Below are positions 11,216 through 20,882 of a DNA stretch of 64,000 nt, one piece after another. Every line of letters begins with the position of its first letter. Position 1 is the first letter of the stretch. The DNA comes from Laspinema sp. D2d (GTDB taxonomy: Bacteria > Cyanobacteriota > Cyanobacteriia > Cyanobacteriales > Laspinemataceae), in assembly GCF_025370755.1 (NCBI RefSeq), contig NZ_JAMXFC010000039.1, forward strand, positions 1 through 64,000, read 5' to 3'. A program made the translations under genes and the position numbers. The notes beneath the pieces were generated by a model that saw nothing but the letters and a program-made list of their open reading frames with translations, made no database searches and was not told the DNA's origin.

Positions 11216-11271
11216 TACGCAGGCGGGCTTTATCCCCAAGTGCCCCACTATGCACGGGTGGGGGTTTTTAC
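11216..11271 (-). repeat. Dispersed palindromic repeat R1, copy F
   Basis: On the + strand it reads TACGCAGGCGGGCTTTATCCCC, then CCCCAC, loop, GTGGGGG, TTTTTAC. This matches copy C at 6858 and copy D at 39847 in order and spacing. The CCCCAC/GTGGGG hairpin (11243-11263) plus five Ts would terminate + strand transcripts. It forms the right edge of the gloB fragment, consistent with insertion or recombination at a repeat. Confidence 0.55.
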
Positions 11272-11302
11272 AGAGCTATAAATCCTAAATTCTTGAAAGC
11301 TT

Positions 11303-11785
11303 TTATAAATGTTCAATCATTGTTAAAGCGGAAACTGCTGAATTTTTTGAAACAATCGGATCGGGGATATTCAGTTGTAAAGAACGCGGGAATTCGCGGG
11401 CGGCAGTATCCCGGGCACGGGCTTGTTTTAGAAAAAGTTGGGCGCGGATTTTTTCTCGGGAATTTTGGGACTGAGTTAACTGTTCCTGTGCTTTTTCCAA
11501 GTCGGCGTGAGCAATCTCTAAGTCAATGCGATCGCCTCGTTCAGCATCGTTCACTAAAACGGTCACAATATCTCCTTCAATTTGTGCCAATCCTGCCTTT
11601 ACAAAAATTGGAATCCAAGTCTTTTGATAGCGGATTTTCATGACTCCGACTTCAATAAAGGTAACCATCGCCACATGACCACATAAAATCCCGACTTGTC
11701 CGGTAGTTGTGGGCAAAATCACCTCGGAACTGGGAGTATTCCAGACGGTTTTTGAGGGAGTGATGACATAAACGTTCAAAATCAT
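11303..11785 (-). CDS. Orphan ATP synthase epsilon-like protein
   Basis: The first ~95 residues match the F1 epsilon (AtpC) beta-barrel domain: ITPSKTVWN, ILPTTTGQVGILCGH, GVMKIR, VLVNDAERGDRIDLE. They also continue into its helical hairpin as far as KQARARDTAA. In a normal cyanobacterial AtpC the protein ends there at about 135-138 residues; this one continues for ~25 unrelated residues (160 in total). It is not next to atpB or any other ATP synthase gene, and the usually conserved pocket HAPLLTALDIGV has become HVAMVTFIEVGV. It may be a decaying paralogue, an alternative epsilon, or part of a second ATPase locus now lost. No good ribosome-binding site is visible. Confidence 0.6.
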   Translation of the reverse strand: MILNVYVITPSKTVWNTPSSEVILPTTTGQVGILCGHVAMVTFIEVGVMKIRYQKTWIPIFVKAGLAQIEGDIVTVLVNDAERGDRIDLEIAHADLEKAQEQLTQSQNSREKIRAQLFLKQARARDTAAREFPRSLQLNIPDPIVSKNSAVSALTMIEHL

Positions 11786-13073
11786 AGGAGTTGGAGGGTA
11801 TTATATTGATGAGCAGATGATTTAAACGTTCTCGGATGTCAACGGCGATATTATAACGCTTTTCTGTTCGGTTAGGATACTCCAATCGGCTACCGCATTT
11901 CCTCTGAGATAGACTGTAGAGGAATTCACCCCTGTTCTCTGATTACATCCCACCCTTTGCCTCACTCCTGGGGACTTGACGGGAATCAGGGGATAGGGGT
12001 TGAGTCTTGATGGCATGGATGGACCAAGAACTGGGTTGATTGTCCCTAGGGGTCCCTTGGGGTCCACCCCTGGAGACTCCTACCCCTGTCTCGATGATGC
12101 TCTGGATTTCGATGGATCCAAACTAGGCTCTAGGTGAGATCCCTGAAGAGTTCTCCTTTCATAGGTGACCTGAATCCTAGGTAAAATCCCGGGAGCCGTC
12201 TGGGTACGAGCACGGAGATATGATAGGATGAAATATAGCCGGTTATTAAGGGAGCGATCGCTCTCGGTTTTTTTCCCCGTTAGATTAGGCGGCAAATTTT
12301 GTTAAATTTTTTAACATAACTTGAGTGGATTGTGTGATAAAAAAATACGAGATAGCCCGTCTAAATTTAAGGGATAAGGTCAGAATGGGTAACCGGCGGT
12401 GGGTTTCCCCCTGAACTCTGGACCCGGATAATTTATGTCGGTCTCTATTTGGAATGGAAAGTAAAGCCTTCAAAATAGAGTTAGAAAGTTAACAATTATT
12501 CATACATCTGATGAATACGGAGGAATTTCAGCCCTTGGTATTCGTGACTCTCTACGGGAAAGTAGGCGATCGCCAGAGGGCCAAAGGATCAACTCTCACG
12601 GGAGGGAGGATCAAGGCCAAATTTTTCCGAAATCCTCGTTAAAAATATATCCGTAGTTCTCCTTTAAATTGGCGGTTGGTTCTCTTTTACCCTAGAAAAT
12701 ATACTGATAGTGGGGATAGATTTTATCCCCGTAATTTCTCGAATTGAGGTGACTTTAGTTTACAATTGAACCATAGGTAATTTTTCTGGAGGAGTGCAAG
12801 GAATGGAGTAGAGGGTCTCAGATAAATCTTAAGAATAGCCCCAGGTTTGAACGGTCTGGAACAATCGTAAGCCCTCAACTTAACGGTGCGTTCTATTTTC
12901 ACCGCAGCTTGAACAGTCCAGAGATTTTCTTCTGAGACCTCTTGGGGAGGCGGGTTCAGTGACCGCAAATTTTTATTCAAAATTGCTAAAAAGAACCGCC
13001 GGATTAACAATAGATGCTTTTTTAACTCGCTGACTCATTAGGAGTCTAATTCATACCCTTACAATAAATTACT
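11786..13073. other. Long intergenic region, no convincing gene
   Basis: 1.29 kb holds only short open frames on both strands, none with family resemblance or a good ribosome-binding site. A 43-codon + frame (12511-12642) and a 95-codon minus frame (12723-13010) were considered and judged weak. The right end must hold the promoter of the response-regulator gene at 13074. Scattered GGTCC/CCTAGG-rich stretches near 12030-12190 look like degraded repeats. Confidence 0.4.
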
Positions 13074-15884
13074 ATGAGAATTTTACTGGTGGAGGATGAC
13101 GAACCGATCGCCCAAGCACTCGTCACTACATTGAAACACCAAAACCATGTAGTAGATGTAGCGACGGATGGGATACTAGGCTTAGAATTAGCGGAAGCCT
13201 GTGACTATGACCTGCTGTTGCTGGATGTCATGCTACCGAAACTAGATGGAATTAGTTTATGCCGGAAGTTACGCAGTTCTGGCTATCAAATGCCCATCCT
13301 ATTGCTCACGGCGAAAGATAGTATAGAAGATAAAGTTAGAGGACTCGATGCCGGGGCCGATGATTATCTCGTCAAACCCTTTGAATTACCTGAACTTACC
13401 GCCCGAATGCGGGCTTTATTACGTCGGGGAACTGCGCCTTTACCCCCGGTGTTAGAGTGGGGACCGTTACAACTGAATCCGAGTAACTGTGACGTTACCT
13501 ATAACACTCAACCCGTAACCTTGACCCCAACGGAATATCGTCTGCTGGAACTGTTCATGAGAAACAGCACCCGGGTTTATAGTCGCAGTGCAATTCTGGA
13601 TCATTTATGGGCTTTTGATGAACCCCCCTCAGAAGATACGATTAGAGCCCATATCAAAGGGTTACGGCAAAAACTTAAATCCAGCGGTGCCCCCACTGAT
13701 GCGATCGAAACCGTCTATGGGTTGGGGTATCGACTCAAACCCCTGAGTGAGGAAAAATGGGTACAACCGCCTCGGATCCTGATGGCAGGATTGCCGGACG
13801 AGTTGGGGTTTTGGTTGCAACAGCGCTTGGGAAATGCGGTGGTGCGGGTCACCCATACGGGAGAAGATACCCGAACCGAACTGAGCGATCGCCAATGGTC
13901 CTTGGTTATTTTAGATCAACATTTGCGCCATCCCTCCCCAGCAGAACTGCTCAACCCGATCACTAACAAAGGGCAATCCGCCCCCCCCTTTCCGGTGATT
14001 TATTGCGGGATAAAAGGGCTAGAACCCTACCCCGTCGCCCCCTTGGGCAAAGGTCGAAAACCCAAAGAAAGCCGGAATAGCTCAACGGCACAACAACAAT
14101 GGGAAACCCTAGATCGGGTCAGTGCCTTTCTCTATCACCCGCTAGATGGGGAGGAACTCGCCCGTGAAGTGGCTAAACTCCTGAATCTGAACTTATCAGA
14201 CCCCCAAACTACGGCGAAACAGGACCCCACTATTGTGGCGGCCATTGGTAAAGTCTGGGAACGGTTCAAGGACAGGATTGCGGACCGAGTAACGGCGATC
14301 GAACAGGCCAGTCAGGCCCTACAATATGGCGAATTACCCCCAGAATTGCACGCCCAGGCAAAACAGGAAGCGCACAAATTGGCGGGGTCTTTAGGCACCT
14401 TTGGGTTAACTCAAGGTTCAGTGATTGCGCGGGAAGTGGAACAGTTGTTGCAGAGTCCCACCCTGAATTCTACCCAATCTGGGGATCTCACGAAATTAGT
14501 ACAGGCCCTACGATCGCAGATTGACCAGGCCCCCATCGAGAGCGATCGCCGCCGGGGAAGTCCCCTCAACGATCGCCCCGTGCTCCTGATGATTGAGGGG
14601 GACCAAGAACTGTGCCAACAGATTGGAGTTGAGGTCAAAGGGTGGGGAATCAAGGTGGTCAATAGTGACTCGATCGCCTCTGCCCGAACTGCGATCGCCG
14701 ATCGCCGTCCCGATGCCGTCTTATTAGATTTATCGGCAGAAGATCCCCTCACCATCAACCCCAATATTAAAGAAGAAGGATTATCCTTACTCTCGGAACT
14801 CGCCAATGGGTTCCCACCCCTCCCGGTTCTGGTTGTTACCGACCAAAGTCGGGTAGAGGACCGATTAGAAGTCGCTCGACTCGGGGGCCGTGCTTTCTTA
14901 CAAAAACCTGTGAGACCCGCTCAAATCATGGAAGCGGTGTTGCAAGTGTTGCAAGGCGTGCAGACCACGGAAGCTAAAATCATGGTGGTGGATGATGACC
15001 CGCAAATTCTCTCCCTGGTGAAACATTTTCTGGAACCTTGGGGCATGAAAACCATTGCCCTCTCTAACGTCGAGCGCTTCTGGGAAACCCTAGAAGTGTC
15101 CTCCCCGGATCTGCTAATTCTCGATGTAGAATTACCCCACCTCAATGGAATTGAACTCTGTCAGGTTGTGCGCAACGACCCGCGATGGAACAGTCTGCCG
15201 GTCTTATTTTTGACCGCCCATACAGGTCCAGATATCGTCCATCAAGTGTTTGCTGCCGGTGCCGATGATTATATTAGTAAACCCATCGTCGGTCCAGAAC
15301 TGGTCACCCGCATCCTCAACCGTCTTGAACGCATTCAGTTACTGCGAAATATGGCGGAAACTGATCCGCTTACTGGGGTTGCAAACCGGCGCAAATCCAT
15401 CACCGAATTCGACAAGTTTCTGCACCTGTGTCAACTGCATGGACAAACCTTATGTCTGGCGATGGTAGACCTTGATCGCTTTAAGCAAGTCAATGATATC
15501 CACGGTCATGCAATGGGAGACGCCGTGCTCCGGCAATTTGGTAAGCTCTTACTTCGTACCTTTCGGAGTGAGGATATTGTTGCTCGTTGGGGTGGGGAAG
15601 AATTTGTAGTGGGAATGTATGGCATGAATAAGGAGTCCGGGGCGCAACGCCTAAGTGAGTTACTCCAAGTGCTCCATGCGGAACCCTTTTTGATTGGGGA
15701 AGAGCGTCTACACCTGACCTTTAGTGGCGGGGTGGCGCAGTATCCCGACGATGGTCAAACGGTGGATACCTTGTATCGCTGTGCGGATCAAGCGCTCTAT
15801 CAAGCTAAATCTGCCGGTCGCGATCGCATCATTGCCTATAATCATCACGGGGAACCGATGGCCGATTATAGCGCATCAGGTTAA
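13074..15884 (+). CDS. REC-wHTH-Hpt-REC-REC-GGDEF response regulator
   Basis: A 936-residue hybrid regulator with six recognisable units. REC1 (residues 1-118) has phospho-acceptor Asp51 in LLLLDVMLPK. An OmpR-type winged helix follows (about 130-225, ending ETVYGLGYRL). A receiver-like degenerate stretch precedes an Hpt domain (about 395-480, HKLAGSLGTFG, His near 433). REC2 (about 500-625) has VLLDLSAE. REC3 (about 634-750) has DLLILDVELP. The C-terminal GGDEF domain (about 770-925) has an intact GGEEF active site near 841 and the inhibitory RxxD site (RSED) exactly five residues before it. It should therefore bind DNA, take part in phosphorelay and make cyclic di-GMP with product inhibition. 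No kinase gene is adjacent. Confidence 0.9.
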   Translation: MRILLVEDDEPIAQALVTTLKHQNHVVDVATDGILGLELAEACDYDLLLLDVMLPKLDGISLCRKLRSSGYQMPILLLTAKDSIEDKVRGLDAGADDYLVKPFELPELTARMRALLRRGTAPLPPVLEWGPLQLNPSNCDVTYNTQPVTLTPTEYRLLELFMRNSTRVYSRSAILDHLWAFDEPPSEDTIRAHIKGLRQKLKSSGAPTDAIETVYGLGYRLKPLSEEKWVQPPRILMAGLPDELGFWLQQRLGNAVVRVTHTGEDTRTELSDRQWSLVILDQHLRHPSPAELLNPITNKGQSAPPFPVIYCGIKGLEPYPVAPLGKGRKPKESRNSSTAQQQWETLDRVSAFLYHPLDGEELAREVAKLLNLNLSDPQTTAKQDPTIVAAIGKVWERFKDRIADRVTAIEQASQALQYGELPPELHAQAKQEAHKLAGSLGTFGLTQGSVIAREVEQLLQSPTLNSTQSGDLTKLVQALRSQIDQAPIESDRRRGSPLNDRPVLLMIEGDQELCQQIGVEVKGWGIKVVNSDSIASARTAIADRRPDAVLLDLSAEDPLTINPNIKEEGLSLLSELANGFPPLPVLVVTDQSRVEDRLEVARLGGRAFLQKPVRPAQIMEAVLQVLQGVQTTEAKIMVVDDDPQILSLVKHFLEPWGMKTIALSNVERFWETLEVSSPDLLILDVELPHLNGIELCQVVRNDPRWNSLPVLFLTAHTGPDIVHQVFAAGADDYISKPIVGPELVTRILNRLERIQLLRNMAETDPLTGVANRRKSITEFDKFLHLCQLHGQTLCLAMVDLDRFKQVNDIHGHAMGDAVLRQFGKLLLRTFRSEDIVARWGGEEFVVGMYGMNKESGAQRLSELLQVLHAEPFLIGEERLHLTFSGGVAQYPDDGQTVDTLYRCADQALYQAKSAGRDRIIAYNHHGEPMADYSASG

Positions 15885-15906
15885 TCCCTCCCCCAATTCC
15901 AGCCGC

Positions 15907-15942
15907 AAAAACGGGTGGAGGTTCACACCTCCACCCGTTTTT
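15907..15942. terminator. Strong bidirectional terminator
   Basis: A 16-bp perfect stem (15907-15922 with 15927-15942), loop TCAC, A-run on the left and T-run on the right. It separates the response regulator (+) from the PRC/DUF2382 gene (-). Confidence 0.9.
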
Positions 15943-15969
15943 AGGCCCGTATCCTTAACTCTGGGGAAT

Positions 15970-16902
15970 TCAAGATTGCGGCGTAGAATAGCGATCGAAC
16001 CAAGACTGATAGGTATTGCGAAACCGTTCCTCTTCCACTACGAGTTCAATTCGCACTGTTGCACAACCGTTCGGATGTCGCTTGGAAATTTCTTCTAAAA
16101 TTCGGGCCGCAATTTCCGGGGAGTGAAATTCTCCGCTGACTCGATGAGTTCCTGGCTCTTGTGAGATGCCCGACGCCGTAGGCGTGATTCCCGGCGCTTC
16201 ATCGGATAGGATCCGATAACCGTCTCCCTCTCCTAAAATAATTTCCGTGAGTTTTTTATACTCGGGACTGACTTGCTCAACAATTAATTTTTCGCGACGG
16301 ATGGGGACTTCAATCATCCGGGTTTCAATTTCTTTCCGGACAACCACCTCACCGACTTTGCGCTTGTGGCGATTGAGCACTAATCGTTCTTCGCGCAAGG
16401 GAATGTTACTGGCAATTACTTCTTTGCGGATTTGCTTGAAGTCAGCCAAGGAGCTTTGTGAGTCGATTTGATGCGATCGCTCCTCAATGGCGATCAAGTC
16501 TGGACTCGCCGGGGTGGGAACCGGCTCTACCCACTCTCCCGGTAATTCTGATGCATCAATTGCAGTTCGGTAGACTGGGGTTTGATATTCCGGTAGGGCG
16601 GCCAAGTGGTCTCTCGTCAGTAAGACAAAAACGGTATTTGTCCCATATTCTATTTTTTCAATCAAATCGCTCCTCACCTTCACCAACCGACCGGGGCGAT
16701 CGTCTACTAGAGACACAATTAAGTTGAGTTGATTATCCGGTTCTACCGTTAAATCTATCACTCGCCCCAAGGGTTGTCCTTCGGAATCTCGCACTGTAAA
16801 ATCAATCAGTTGACTCTTGAGGTTATCCAAGCGCGCTGGAAGTTCCCTCTCAGTTTGACCATACCCAAGGGTATCCTCGCTCCCCCTTACTTGATCATTC
16901 AT
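15970..16902 (-). CDS. PRC-barrel/DUF2382 stress protein, divergent copy
   Basis: This 310-residue protein has an N-terminal PRC-barrel-like module (about residues 33-110: LIDFTVRDSEGQPLGRVIDL). It then has a DUF2382 (YsnF/AvaK) charged repeat region (about 160-225: REERLVLNRHKRKVGEVVVRKEIETR) and a ~85-residue C-terminal alpha/beta tail not present in its neighbour. DUF2382 proteins are linked to general stress and, in cyanobacteria, akinete or desiccation responses; molecular function is unknown. It is the downstream relative of the gene at 17124-17999, but two hairpins lie between them, so they may be separate transcripts. Confidence 0.8.
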   Translation of the reverse strand: MNDQVRGSEDTLGYGQTERELPARLDNLKSQLIDFTVRDSEGQPLGRVIDLTVEPDNQLNLIVSLVDDRPGRLVKVRSDLIEKIEYGTNTVFVLLTRDHLAALPEYQTPVYRTAIDASELPGEWVEPVPTPASPDLIAIEERSHQIDSQSSLADFKQIRKEVIASNIPLREERLVLNRHKRKVGEVVVRKEIETRMIEVPIRREKLIVEQVSPEYKKLTEIILGEGDGYRILSDEAPGITPTASGISQEPGTHRVSGEFHSPEIAARILEEISKRHPNGCATVRIELVVEEERFRNTYQSWFDRYSTPQS

Positions 16903-16972
16903 AACTTGATTATTCCTTTAGGGTTATTTGAAAAATTTGGACGAAATTTTAAAACCATTTTAAGTCATTCTA

Positions 16973-17013
16973 CCTGAGCCAAAAGCCGTGGTGTGATCAG
17001 CTTTTGACTCAGG
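16973..17013. terminator. Hairpin between the two DUF2382 genes
   Basis: CCTGAG.CAAAAGC pairs with GCTTTTG.CTCAGG across a 13-base loop, with one mismatch. It lies downstream of the 17124-17999 gene on its strand. Confidence 0.55.
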
Positions 17014-17042
17014 TTAGTTTAGGCATCTTTCGGAGTAATTTC

Positions 17043-17075
17043 CGGCCCGATTCCCCAGTTTCGGGGGTCGGGCCG
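17043..17075. terminator. GC-rich hairpin after DUF2382 gene
   Basis: CGGCCCGA pairs with TCGGGCCG, with an inner CCCC/GGGG stem. There is no clear T-run, so it may be an mRNA-stabilising or pausing hairpin rather than an intrinsic terminator. Confidence 0.5.
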
Positions 17076-17123
17076 AGAGGTTACCCGCGCCCGGTTATTG
17101 TGAGATCCAGAAGCTAGAAGCTA

Positions 17124-17999
17124 TTACTTCCGGGGGCGTCGTTCTACCACGGGTTTACCGTCGGTATCCACTTGCAATTCTTCCCGACGCAGGGTTTCTT
17201 GAGCTTCTACCATGTCGCGTTCCACTTCCTTATGGATTTCGACATTTTCGCGGACAAAGGCTTCTTTATGGATATCAGCCGTTTCTTCGTACACTTCGGC
17301 GCGTGCGACTTCGCCTTCTTGGAAACTCACCGTTCCTGGAGCAACGGGTTGGGCATCGCTCATTCCGGCACTGGTGCGTTCAATAACAATCCGCTCTTTC
17401 TCTACAGGAACCGCCGCGCGAGCGACTTCAGTTTCTACCCGTTTACCGATCGCAACTTCTCCAGCTTTGTAACGGTTCTTGTTAGCAATCAAACGTTCTT
17501 CGTACAGTTTGATATTCTGGTGATCGGTATCGTTGCGGTCGTAAAGATGAGGTTCTTGATCGTAATTGTAGGTGTCACGATCAGTAGTTGCTGCCTTGGA
17601 GACAGCTGGTGTAGCTGCTGCGCCGGTTACCGCCGTGCGATCGCGGTAGACATCGCGGACCCGCTCTTCATACTCGTAATCGATGGGTTGCAGTTCGTCA
17701 TATTCGGGCAACTGTTCGGCTTGATTTTTGTCCACTAAGCCGATCGCATAAATCCGTCCGGCATCGTAATCAATTCGAGCTGACCCAATGGGAAGCAGCA
17801 CTTTTTTACCGAAGATCCAGAACCCAGTATCAACCACTAAGTAACGGAAACGGCCCGTTTCATCTAATAGAATATCGTGAACTGAACCGATTTTTTCATC
17901 GGTTGTACCCGCATAGATATCCATTCCTTTGATATCTGTGCCACCAAAAATTTCGTCTCGATAGTTGGGATAAAAATCGTGAATTTTGACTAAAGCCAT
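17124..17999 (-). CDS. PRC-barrel/DUF2382 (YsnF/AvaK-like) protein
   Basis: This 291-residue soluble protein has an N-terminal PRC-barrel domain (about residues 20-110: DIKGMDIYAGTTDEKIGSVHDILLDE) and a C-terminal DUF2382 domain. The latter is made of repeated charged segments (IKLYEERLIANKNRYKAGEV, then a matching REEL end). PRC barrels bind proteins or RNA, and DUF2382 proteins are induced in stress and dormancy, as with AvaK of akinetes. The protein is strongly acidic/basic mixed and probably extended. The start is ATG 17999. Confidence 0.85.
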   Translation of the reverse strand: MALVKIHDFYPNYRDEIFGGTDIKGMDIYAGTTDEKIGSVHDILLDETGRFRYLVVDTGFWIFGKKVLLPIGSARIDYDAGRIYAIGLVDKNQAEQLPEYDELQPIDYEYEERVRDVYRDRTAVTGAAATPAVSKAATTDRDTYNYDQEPHLYDRNDTDHQNIKLYEERLIANKNRYKAGEVAIGKRVETEVARAAVPVEKERIVIERTSAGMSDAQPVAPGTVSFQEGEVARAEVYEETADIHKEAFVRENVEIHKEVERDMVEAQETLRREELQVDTDGKPVVERRPRK

Positions 18000-18506
18000 G
18001 ATAAAAATGTATCCTTCATTCCTGTGTACCCCTTCATTTTAAATAGAATTATTCCCAAACACCCTCTACCTCCGGGGAGATCTACACCTTCAACTTTTGA
18101 ACGATTTAAGATTGAATTTTAAACAGAATAAAAAAAAGTAATATTGAGTTAATTTACTTAGCTAAAGTCAAGATTTAACCGCTTTCCCTGGCGATCGCTC
18201 AGTAGACTGGATTCCAGCGCGTAACTACGGGTAAGACAGTGATATATTGCATCTATCCGATGAGGTATCTTTAGATACATTTAGAAAAAAATTCTATCTC
18301 TAAAGACATTAACACAAAGTAACAACGGGTTACTCAGGGTGAGTGAATCCTATCCGGTTTGTTCGATTACCCCTACTAACCTAACCCCCCAACCCCCATC
18401 CTGGCAAAGGAAGGGGGAGCAGAAGAAGAACTATTTTTTTACATTAATCCATAGACTTCGTTTTTGATCCACTCATATACCATGCCCTTTTTTAGGCAGG
18501 GGATAT
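18000..18506. other. Intergenic region with repeat fragment
   Basis: The left part is the AT-rich leader of the DUF2382 gene. Around 18380-18420 is a fragment of the common cyanobacterial CCTAACCCCCCAACCCCC...GGGGGAG palindromic repeat. No gene seen. The right end is the 3' region of the purine permease. Confidence 0.45.
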
Positions 18507-19928
18507 CTACAGAGAGGGAGTCACTGCCATATAAACAAAGCGCAAGACAAAAATACCGGCTAGAATCCATTGGGTGAGAACCGTTTCTCGCGCTTTTCCT
18601 TGAAACATCTTGATCAGCGGATAAGCGATCGCCTCGACTGCTAACCCTTCCGCGATGGAAAAGCTCAACGGCATCACCAAAATCGTTAAAAATGAAGGAA
18701 TCGATTCGGCGGGGTCATCCCAGCGAATCCGCCTCACATTCCCCGCCATCAATACCCCCACAATCACTAAAGCGGGTGCTGTGGCAAACCCGGGTACAGC
18801 TTGTAACAACGGAATAAAAAAGATAGATAAGACAAATAACAACGCGGCGATCGCCCCGGTAAACCCGGTGCGCCCCCCTTCCGCCACTCCCGCCGCCGAC
18901 TCAATATAAGTCGTCACCGTAGAAGTGCCCAGAATCGCCCCTGCCGTCGTCCCGATCGCATCTGCCATCAAAGCTTCTGTCGCCCGAGGCAGTTCACCAT
19001 TTTCTCGAATGTATCCCGCCTGGACCCCCACCCCCGCCAAAGTCCCAATCGTATCAAACAAATCCACAAACAAAAAGACAAAGGTAACCGCGATAAAATC
19101 CCAGAGATTACTTCTGCCAATGCCTGCCAAACCGGCGATCGCCTGTCCGAATAAATGGGTGGGAAACGTGGGAAATGCCGCAATGCCCTGGGGAGGCGGT
19201 ACAATGCCCAAAATCCAGCCCAGGAGTGCCGTTGCCAGAATCCCCCACAACAGTGCCCCAGTAATTCGACGCGCCACTGCTGCACTGGTGATTACAATTC
19301 CGGCGATCGCCACTAATGTTGCCGGTTCCCTCAAATTACCCAATCCCGTAATTGTCACTGGGTTGGCTACAATAATTCCTGCCCCTCCCGTTGCCGGATC
19401 TCCAGACAGGGCAACATAAGCTAAAAAAAAGCCAATGCCAGCAGCAGTCGCGTGTTTCAGGCATTCTGGAATCGCTTTAATAATTTGGTTCCGCACCTTG
19501 GAAAACGTGAGGAGAATAAACAATATCCCTTCAATAAAAATAGCAGCTAGGGCAACCCGCCACTCAATGCCTAAACCCATGACAACGGAGAAGGCAAAAA
19601 AGGCATTTAATCCCATCCCTGGGGCGAGGGCAAAGGGATAGTTAGATGTCACTGCCATCACTAAAGTGGCGATCGCTGACGAGAGTGCGGTGGCAATGAC
19701 TAACTCCCCAAATAAATCCCCGGGACTCTCTAAAAATATCGCATTGGATAAAATTGCTGGATTCACGGCTAAGATATAAGCCATCGTCATAAACGTAGTC
19801 ATCCCAGCAATAATTTCCGTGCGAAAATTTGTGTGATTTTCCCGAAATTTGAAAAATTGGGCAATCGCAAGTCGGAAATTCTGATTCCCATTGGGAGGAA
19901 TCGGATTTGGGCGATCGTCTGGATTCAT
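18507..19928 (-). CDS. AzgA-like NCS2 purine permease
   Basis: This 473-residue membrane protein of the nucleobase:cation symporter-2 family, AzgA (adenine/guanine/hypoxanthine) branch, should import purine bases with protons. Supporting segments are EIIAGMTTFMTMAYILAVNP at the start, FALAPGMGLNAFFAF, IFIEGILFILLTF, the FVDLFDTIGTLAGVG motif near the middle and TVTTYIESAAGVAEGGRTG. About 12-14 helices are visible. It lies 91 bp downstream of trmB on the same strand and may be co-transcribed. No purine riboswitch fold was recognised upstream. Confidence 0.9.
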   Translation of the reverse strand: MNPDDRPNPIPPNGNQNFRLAIAQFFKFRENHTNFRTEIIAGMTTFMTMAYILAVNPAILSNAIFLESPGDLFGELVIATALSSAIATLVMAVTSNYPFALAPGMGLNAFFAFSVVMGLGIEWRVALAAIFIEGILFILLTFSKVRNQIIKAIPECLKHATAAGIGFFLAYVALSGDPATGGAGIIVANPVTITGLGNLREPATLVAIAGIVITSAAVARRITGALLWGILATALLGWILGIVPPPQGIAAFPTFPTHLFGQAIAGLAGIGRSNLWDFIAVTFVFLFVDLFDTIGTLAGVGVQAGYIRENGELPRATEALMADAIGTTAGAILGTSTVTTYIESAAGVAEGGRTGFTGAIAALLFVLSIFFIPLLQAVPGFATAPALVIVGVLMAGNVRRIRWDDPAESIPSFLTILVMPLSFSIAEGLAVEAIAYPLIKMFQGKARETVLTQWILAGIFVLRFVYMAVTPSL

Positions 19929-20019
19929 CTTCTCTAGTCTCCCTCAAAAAAAGAAAATCAGCCTCCAGTTTAAAGGACCACCCGATCCGATACTGCAATT
20001 CCCCATACTTTTACCCGCT

Positions 20020-20670
20020 TTATCCAGGAATTTCCCTTTTTTTAAGGAAGACAACCCGGTAAACCGGCTCATTTTTATCTAAGGTGGACTGTTCTCGTTC
20101 CGTCGCCACTGGCAGCGGATTTTCCGGTAGCCATTCCCCGTCCCCTTGCTGTTCAAAACTGGGATGTTCCGCAAAGCGATCGCGCATTTCTACCGCCACA
20201 TCATGAACATCCGATTGCAGAAAAACCATTCCTCCCGGGACAAGATACTTTGCCACATTTGCCACTAATTCCGGTTGGACCACCCGCCGTTTTTGATGGC
20301 GCTTTTTAAACCAAGGGTCGGGAAATTGAATTGAAACTCGATGCAAAATCCCAGGAGGTAAGCTCTCAATCAAGGGCGCAAAGGCATGATTGATATTACA
20401 AAAAATAAAGTGTAGATTGCTTAATTCTTGTTCATCTCGTTCAGCGAGTGCCGTTTCTACTAAAGACTCGCGAATTTCAACTCCCAGAAAATTCCAATCG
20501 GGTTCCGTGGCCGCCATTTGTAATAAAAAACGCCCCCAAGCACAGCCAATATCTAAATGCAAAGGTAGGGCTGGATTGGTATAGATTTCTGCCCAGTTTG
20601 GGGGTTCAATCGGGGTTTGATAGGCATAACTGAGGGGATTAACGTGCTGTCGAACTCGTACTCGAACCAA
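20020..20670 (-). CDS. trmB: tRNA (guanine-N7)-methyltransferase TrmB
   Basis: TrmB makes m7G46 in the tRNA variable loop using SAM. This 216-residue protein has the SAM motif DIGCAWGRFL, the EIRE acidic loop and the family signature FPDPWFKKRHQKRRVV, followed by the C-terminal SDVHDV and TERE segments. Length is normal for the family. It has an ATG start at 20670. It is followed on the same strand by the purine permease after 91 bp. Confidence 0.95.
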   Translation of the reverse strand: MVRVRVRQHVNPLSYAYQTPIEPPNWAEIYTNPALPLHLDIGCAWGRFLLQMAATEPDWNFLGVEIRESLVETALAERDEQELSNLHFIFCNINHAFAPLIESLPPGILHRVSIQFPDPWFKKRHQKRRVVQPELVANVAKYLVPGGMVFLQSDVHDVAVEMRDRFAEHPSFEQQGDGEWLPENPLPVATEREQSTLDKNEPVYRVVFLKKREIPG

Positions 20671-20882
20671 TCTAAAGACCTCCTAGAAAATTAGGCAATG
20701 GGGAGTATAATAAACCTCTGGCAAAGTTCTTTAAAGCCCCCTTAAAAAAGAGAGTTGTAGGGATCAATCCAGATTTTTGCAAGATATCTAATTTTATCCC
20801 ATTTTGCTTCCGTTTGCAAAAAGTCAGACTTGATTTAGGACCGGGTAGATTTCAATTAAAAACTGGGTTTCTGTAAAAAATT

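Noticed and set aside
12723-13010. 95-codon minus-strand frame before the response regulator
   Set aside because: No family resemblance and no good ribosome site; it occupies the DNA that should hold the regulator's promoter.
18000-20020. Adenine/guanine riboswitch for the AzgA-like permease
   Set aside because: The 91 bp upstream of the permease start are too short and show no purine aptamer pattern.
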